Assembly (NCBI GenBank): GCA_037043455.1
Contig: JAWPHD010007144.1
Location: 62,001 to 126,000 of the forward strand
DNA length: 64,000 nucleotides
Origin: Cyrtodaria siliqua
Lineage: Eukaryota; Mollusca; Bivalvia; Adapedonta; Hiatellidae
Direction: 5' to 3'
This document shows, piece after piece, positions 58,359 through 64,000 of the stretch (the stretch's first letter is position 1; each line of letters opens with the position of its first letter). Below the pieces are notes generated by a model. It made no database searches. It saw only the letters and a list, made by a program, of their open reading frames with translations, and was not told where the DNA came from. The position numbers and the translations under genes were made by a program.

Positions 58359-58897
58359 TCATAAACATAATAAATCAATCAGTTTCTGTTGTAAATTTGG
58401 AAGGTCAAGGACATTCCCAACCTTGATCATGTGACCGGAATCGGTTGCCACGGATGTTAGTTCAGAGATGTCCGTGATATTTCCGATTCCGATTGCAATG
58501 ACGTCATTGCTTGTTTGATGCACCCGATCCGCGAGAAGTTTACTAAGGGCAGAGTAACCAAAGTAGCCGTCCGTTATGAGGATGATGTCATTTTGAACTT
58601 CCGGTCTGTCGCCAACGTGCGTATGCATGACGGATAATAAGGCGTTATTGGTGTTGCTATTTCCGCCATTGAACTGTATACTCTTTATTGCGGTTTGCAG
58701 GATTTGCTTGTCCATATACGTGTTCAAATCCCATTGCTGTGATGCACTAGTTGCAAACGTTGCCATAGATACTAGTGAGTCTTCGTGTCCAATAGGAAGA
58801 TGACCAACGACGTTTGACAGAAAGTCCAGAAGCTCAGCTCGGTGGTTAATCATTGTATCGGATTCATCAACGACAAATATGATGTCTCTCTTACATG
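58359..58897 (-). CDS. Gene B last exon: whole VWA domain
   Basis: Acceptor TTTTCTTACAG before 58897; phase 1 in, stop TGA at 58361-58359. It carries CKRDIIFVVDESDTM, a DxSxT variant of the MIDAS first motif, then the threonine in NSNTNNAL and the aspartate in ILITDGYFG. The full ~180-residue fold is present without introns, ending LIDLLCL. Intron loss here or intron gain in gene A are both possible. Confidence 0.92.
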
Positions 58898-61800
58898 CTG
58901 TAAGAAAACGGGTATCATTTTGTTTGGTTGTTTATACTATTAACATAATATTTCTCTAAAGCAATGCGTTATATGCAATGTTCAAGTATAAAGGCACCAT
59001 TAGGTGGCTGAACTCTGCCATTTTTCTCCGCAAAATGATGACATAACAAGGAGACGACACATTCAGCAGTCTCATTTTCTAGCGAAATATTTTAAAGTAG
59101 CTATCCCACCAACAGCCAAATGTGTATTACATATACTAAACCTAATTGCTAAGTATCAACCTAAGAATATGTCAATAATATTCTCATTGTTTTGTGTATT
59201 TTGTGCTTGATTGGATACGTTTTAACTGCAAAATAATGAGTGTAAATCGTCTACTCTGATTGCATGAACATATTTTAAAACTTTTAAGTCAATGTGTTTT
59301 CTTAGAAATAAGTTAACACTTATACAACTGGGTATATAAGATTTTATTAAGTACTTCGAATTAGTGAAGCTTTCGATATTCCTAATTCTAAAATATGCCA
59401 GTTAAAAATATTTTGACATCATGTTTTACTAGCATTACCACTACAAATGCGTTTGCAAAAGAAATTTTCGAAATATTTAATGTTAACGCTGAATTACAGT
59501 TACTTGAATTTCAGACACTATATTCAATTTAAAGGGAGGTAATTTAAGATTATCCATATTTCATTTTTTTATAGACGGAGAATCTGCGAAAAAGGGGTCA
59601 AATTGTTATGTTTTTTTCTATTATTTCATACCAATTCTAAGAATTTTATATCTTTAAGCGATCTTTGACTCATGTTATGAGTTTTATCAGCACATTTCAT
59701 GTTTTCATATAAAGGAAGGGTAACTCTCAAAAGATGTAACAATTTAAACAAAAAATAAATGTTTTACAAACTATGGGTCAAAACAAAATACTTATCATAT
59801 ATCTTTTCTAAAATATATTTAAAATAAGAAAGTTAGTTAAGATACAAAAGTTGATACTTAGCAATTTTGTTCAGTGTATTTAACTTACATATTTTGAGAA
59901 TCCAAACTCCATAGACACATTATAAACGACTTTAACCAGCCAGGCCAAATGCCAAGACTTGAGCGTCGAATTGAGTTACCAAATCAAAATCATTTTACAC
60001 ATGTTCAATCACAGATATTTAACCCGTACAAACTATACTTTTAATCGGCAGATATACATTATTATATAACCTGAACACCTGGCTAGAGGTTAGTTCCTTT
60101 AATGGTGGTGATAAATCTTATTTACTGACCTGTCTCAGGATAATTACAGAGGTCTTCCGAACAACATGTGAGGTAGATGTCACGTGATTCGATGTCCCGT
60201 CTTCCAAATGGGAAACTAACTCCTGTTCCATCGCAGAGCTGAAAGGGAAATATACAATATTTAGATCTCAATACATTGTATAGGAATCACATGCCCATTA
60301 AAAGAACATCTCTCGAAACACAACAGTGTGTTTAAATGTTGTTATATCATTTTGACAAAATGTTATTCTACCCCAACTGGAAAAATCCTGTGATCCTGCA
60401 AAGTCGCAACATCTCGATCCAGTCATGGAATCGTATTTCGAATGTATATAGGAACGTCATAATAGTTAGTCTCGATCATCCAGACCGCTCGCGAGACTTC
60501 CCTCAAAGAAGTCGATATGATGGTCTGGAGTAAAGCTTCTTTAAACATGTAGACATCAAAACGAGGTGTGGACAAAACAAAATCACCTGCGTCTGATTGG
60601 TCCACTTCAGTTTGTTATGGAAATCTATGGGAATCACCCCCTACGTCACGACGGCGTCAAAAATTGTTTTGATACAACAAACATGCAACGTAAATCACAA
60701 ATCAACATGCGAGACTATCAGCCATATTGTTCATATAGCAACACTGTCAGTGAACAGTGCACTATGTTCTGTGCTAACATAGTAGTCCGTTGACATAATC
60801 CAGAAGAACGACGGGCTTGGCCGACTTAGTACGTATGGAAATAGTGAATGTGTCGTTCAACCGTCAAAAACGTGACGTCTTTAAATTGAATTTCACTGCA
60901 AAGCTATCAAAACAATGAAATGCTTTAAAAACGGACTAACCAGTAATGAATTATTTTTTTTACGACAGTACGTAAGTCGTTTAACGGTCGCACTTCGAGT
61001 TTAACGTCTTCGCTTATGCTTCACCATTAAACAAAATTTGCGAGCATTTAATGTCGCAAAATTCGAAATTTCAATACTAAAAGCATCGTATCTTCTAGGC
61101 TAAAGCCTAATTAAAGTAAAAACGCATACTAATTGCTTACATACTTGAATACTCATTATGTTTGTACGTCTCAAAACAGTATGCGTGCATGCGTGTGTGG
61201 GCGTGCATGCGTGTGTGGGCGCGCGCGCGCGTGTGTGTGTTAAATATGTATGTTGCAAACTGTTTACCTCTTTTCTCTCGCATGTCATCTTATATTCATG
61301 GTGACCGTCCACGGACGATTTCAACTCCTTCCGCATACATACCTTTGACAAATGAGAACGTTTTACATGTATAAAATGAGAGGTATGTATAAAAAGTACA
61401 TGGTTAGTAACTTAGAATTTGAAAACCAATGGAAATATACAGTGTACGTCTGCTGCCTTCAAAATACAAATGGAGGATAGTTTTTCAGGGGAAGTAACTT
61501 TGGAGGAAAAAAAAATTCGGCGTTTTAGTATATTTAATATCGACACTAAATGCAAAATACTTTCTTTTGCTAGTTATTGCATTTTTAAATTGATAAGCAT
61601 AAACCATATTGTGTATAATTTTATACACAATATTTATAGATAGATACTTTTACTGACTTAATATTATTAATTTTAGTTTAAATGACTGATAACTTTTTAA
61701 GTCATCGAATAATAGAGCGTGTAGCTACTAGAATAATACTGCAGTTGGGCAGAAAATATTAGGTTAGTAGACAGTAGCTGTATTTGTATAGTAGAAACAT

Positions 61801-62857
61801 AAGTTGCATGATAAAAGAGCTGAATTTCTTGAAATATTTTCTATTTATTTCCGTCTTTGTATACGTCATTGAATACAAGTTTTTATTTTATGATAGTCAA
61901 TGAAATACTGTATTTTATCAGTGAAATAAAAGTGTTATTCCACACTGTGGAATATAGAGTTTTATTTCTACAGTAGCTGCCGGGACTACTTCTAAAAATA
62001 CAACCAACACAAATGCACAGTAACATGATTCACAAGATATTCCTACTGTTATACTGTTAAATCCACTGTTTATTTAATTACTTTCTTTCATTGACGTTAA
62101 CAGTTTCAAAAAATTGACGTCAGGTACGTTTCGTTACGTCATCGTGAACAGGGCGCGTAGCCAGGTGTGTAAAACGGTTTAGTTACCTAAATTGCTTAAA
62201 TCATTGTGTGTAAAATCATAAAAGAAAAAGAAAAGTTGTTGTTTTGTCGTGAATAACATATTTTATTTCATCTCGAGGTTAGAAAACTAATATATGTGTT
62301 TTCTCACTTCTCGATGAAATAAAATATGTTATTCACTCATAAACAACAAATATCTTCTATATATAATGACTGAAATTAAAGAAAATTAAAGCAAGAAAAC
62401 GTCGTACACATCGGGCGTTAAATAATCATAAGTAAACAAAAGCGGTAAGAGAAAGGAGTAAACACTAAACAGTTATAATCTGACATCATTGCAGCTTTCA
62501 TCTATGCTAACGCTATGTTTCGGAGTCTCTTTAATAAATGTTGCACACTTCCGTTTCGGACAAAACTGCGACTCTCTGACCTTCAAAGGTGAAGTAACCA
62601 ACAACAAACAAAAAAAAAACACACCATTTTGTGAGGGATATTTGTTGTAGGACTGTTTTCAGAAATGCTCAAGTAGATTTTCTTGCAGTTTACTGTTCTG
62701 GTTAATCTATATAATATCTAGCATTAATTGAAGTGACGGCGGAAAATAGCGTATCAACCTGGCACACATATTCTTACCTCTCCGTCATTACACAGAATCG
62801 TGGTGTTACACTCGTGATAGTCCAGTACCGTGGTATTGCAGTGGTAGCACTCAACAG
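58359..62857 (-). CDS. Gene B (5' end outside window): LU-VWA protein, paralogue of gene A
   Basis: Four exons are visible: 62857-62778, 61342-61268, 60238-60130 and 58897-58359. Phases are 1/0, 0/0, 0/1 and 1/stop, the same as gene A for the LU part. Together they encode a ten-Cys LU domain (VECYHC at the start, TCCSEDLCN at the end) and a complete VWA domain in one exon. The first visible exon begins in phase 1, so upstream exons must exist beyond base 64000; by analogy with gene A they may encode a signal peptide and further modules. Gene A splits VWA with two introns where gene B has none. The LU C-terminal exon is shorter than in gene A (109 versus 169 bp) because the basic insertion and Thr-rich linker are absent. 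Secreted, role unknown. Confidence 0.85.
59085..60090. repeat. Dispersed repeat split by a ~750-bp element, gene B intron
   Basis: TTAAAGTAGCTATCCCACCA (59088) and, after the insert, TTTTGAGAATCCAAACTCCA (59892) are contiguous parts of the repeat seen at 34635-34960. The insert 59127-59885 is an inverted copy of 37583-38345. Lies between the VWA and last LU exons of gene B. Confidence 0.75.
60130..60238 (-). CDS. Gene B exon (LU domain, last part)
   Basis: Acceptor CCCTTTCAG before 60238, donor GTCAGT after 60130; phases 0 in, 1 out. Encodes LCDGTGVSFPFGRRD and the LU end motif TCCSEDLCNYPETG. Compared with gene A exon 9 it lacks the basic insert and the Thr-rich tail. Confidence 0.86.
61180..61242. 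repeat. Alternating GT/GC tract
   Basis: GCATGCGTGTGTGGGC is doubled and followed by GCGCGCGCGCGTGTGTGTGT, a strong alternating purine-pyrimidine tract with Z-DNA potential. It lies 26 bases beyond the 3' end of the gene B exon at 61268, inside the intron. Confidence 0.9.
61268..61342 (-). CDS. Gene B exon (LU domain, middle part)
   Basis: Acceptor TTTGTCAAAG before 61342, donor GTAAAC after 61268; 25 codons, phase 0 at both ends. Encodes VCMRKELKSSVDGHHEYKM and TCERKE, colinear with gene A exon 8. Confidence 0.83.
62115..62345. repeat. Hairpin element with TGACGTCA, gene B intron
   Basis: GAATAACATATTTTATTTCA at 62252 and its complement ending near 62335 form a hairpin with arms of ~30 bases and loop CTCGAGG...TTCTCGA. 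TGACGTCA is at 62115-62122, on the other side compared with 28480-28800. Confidence 0.8.
62778..62857 (-). CDS. Gene B exon (LU domain, first part)
   Basis: Acceptor TAATTGACAG before 62857, donor GTAAGA after 62778; 80 bp, phases 1 in, 0 out. Encodes VECYHCNTTVLDYHEC and ILCNDGE, the first four LU cysteines. Its first ~35 bases and acceptor are the source or a member of the minisatellite that fills 62870-64000. Confidence 0.83.
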
Positions 62858-62869
62858 CTGTCAATTAGC

Positions 62870-64000
62870 AAATATATGTGTTTAGTTATTTACCGTGGCA
62901 TTGCAGTGGTAGCACTCAACAGCTGTCAATAAGCAAATATATGTGTTTTAGTTTAATACCGTGGCATCGCGCTCAACATCTATCGATAAGCAGATATATG
63001 TGTTTAGTTAAATATCGTGCCATTGCAGTGGTAGCACTCAACAGCAGTCAATAAGCAAATATATGTGTTTAGTTAAATACCGTAGCATTGCAGTTGTAGC
63101 ACTCAACAGCTGTTGATAAACAAATATTTGCGTTTAGTTAAATACGGTAGCAATGCAGTGGTAGCACTCAACAGTTGCCAATAACCGTTAAATACCATGG
63201 CATTGAAATGGTAGCACTCAACAATTGCCAATAACCTAAATAGCATGGCATTGAACTGGTATCACTCAACAGTTGCCAATATCCGTTAAATACCATGGCA
63301 TTGAAATGGTAGAACAGTTGCCAATAACCGTTTAATACCATGGCATTAAAATGGTAGCACTCAACAGTTGCCAATAACCGTTAAATACCATGGCATTGAA
63401 ATGGTAGCACTCAACAGTTGCAAATAACCTAATGCTATGGCATTGAAATGGTATCACTCAACAGTTGTCAATAACCGTTAAATACCATGGCATTGAAATG
63501 GTAGCACTCAACAGATGCCAATAACCGTTTAATACCATGGCATTGAAATGGTAGCACTCAACAGTTGCAAATAACCTAAATGCTATGGCATTGAAATGGT
63601 ATCACTCAACAGTTGCCAATAAACGTTAAATACCATGGCATTGAAATGGTAAGACTCAACAGTTGTCAATAACCGTTAAATACCATGGCATTGAAATGGT
63701 AGCACTCAACAGTTGCAAATAACCGTTAAATACCGTAGCATTGATATGGTAGCACTCAACAGCTCAGGCAAATAGATGTGTTCAGTTAAACACCGTGGTA
63801 TCGCAGTGGAAGCATTCAACGGCTGTCAATACACAAATATATGTGTTTTAGATAAATGCCGTGGCATTGCAGTGGTAGCACCCAACAGTTGCCAATAGGC
63901 AAATAGATGTGTTAAGTTAACTGCCTAGGCATTGCAGTGGTAGCACCCAACAGTTGTCAATAGGCACATGTATGTGTTAAGTTAAATACCGTGGCTTAAC
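62870..64000 (-). repeat. Minisatellite built from a gene B splice acceptor plus exon start
   Basis: About 20 units of 50-66 bp run to the window edge. On the minus strand, units read TTGACAGCTGTTGAGTGCTA then CCACTGCAATGCCACGG. This is the acceptor and first ~35 bases of the LU exon at 62778-62857, followed by intron-like TATTTAAC. Outer units keep the AG acceptor; central ones have TTGGCAACTGTTGAG and CATTTCAATG changes. Confidence 0.92.

Noticed and set aside
63168..63374. 68-codon repetitive ORF
   Set aside because: Reading through the exon-derived minisatellite; partial LU repeats without the full cysteine set.

Overview
The window looks like nuclear DNA of an animal, most probably a bivalve mollusc. 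It is AT-rich, its genes are split by GT-AG introns of hundreds to thousands of bases, and it is full of nested transposon relics, tRNA-derived SINEs and minisatellites. No species is claimed. There is no bacterial-style operon, CRISPR array or rRNA.

Two related genes, both on the minus strand, frame the window. Gene A (8825-34413) can be read from start to stop as 12 exons whose reading phases all fit: 1551 nt including the stop, 516 residues. Its order is signal peptide, carbohydrate/galactose-binding-like beta-sandwich, ShK domain, ten-cysteine Ly6/uPAR (LU) domain, Thr-rich linker, and a von Willebrand A (VWA) domain with a complete metal site. Every module is bounded by phase-1 introns, as expected from exon shuffling. 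Gene B (58359-62857, continuing beyond the right edge) repeats the LU-VWA half with the same LU exon phases, but its VWA domain is one uninterrupted exon. Both proteins should be secreted; their role is not known from sequence, and adhesion, extracellular matrix or defence are only possibilities.

Layout: 1-8.8 kb holds LINE fossils with nested SINE and repeat insertions, tRNA-like relics, and a satellite-like array split by a foldback element. 8.8-34.4 kb is gene A; its introns carry minisatellites, hairpin elements, MITEs and LINE tails. 34.5-43.4 kb holds an unassigned ORF, MITEs (one with a perfect 9-bp target duplication), a Penelope-like fragment, a 49-bp tandem array, a Tc1/mariner scrap and a Jockey/I-type LINE. 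43.5-53 kb holds an unassigned stretch and then a decayed Polinton/Maverick (major capsid protein, packaging ATPase, integrase, protein-primed DNA polymerase B and accessory proteins). 53-56.3 kb is a CR1-like LINE, followed by a ~150-bp tandem array to 57.6 kb. 58.3-64 kb is gene B and a minisatellite built from its own exon.

Main observations: (1) an apparently unusual CBM-like/ShK/LU/VWA protein and its paralogue; (2) tandem repeats that repeatedly embed splice sites of these genes, including a triplicated in-frame 5' splice site and a ~20-copy array made from an acceptor plus exon start; (3) long hairpins of unrelated stem sequence that repeatedly lie next to the octamer TGACGTCA.
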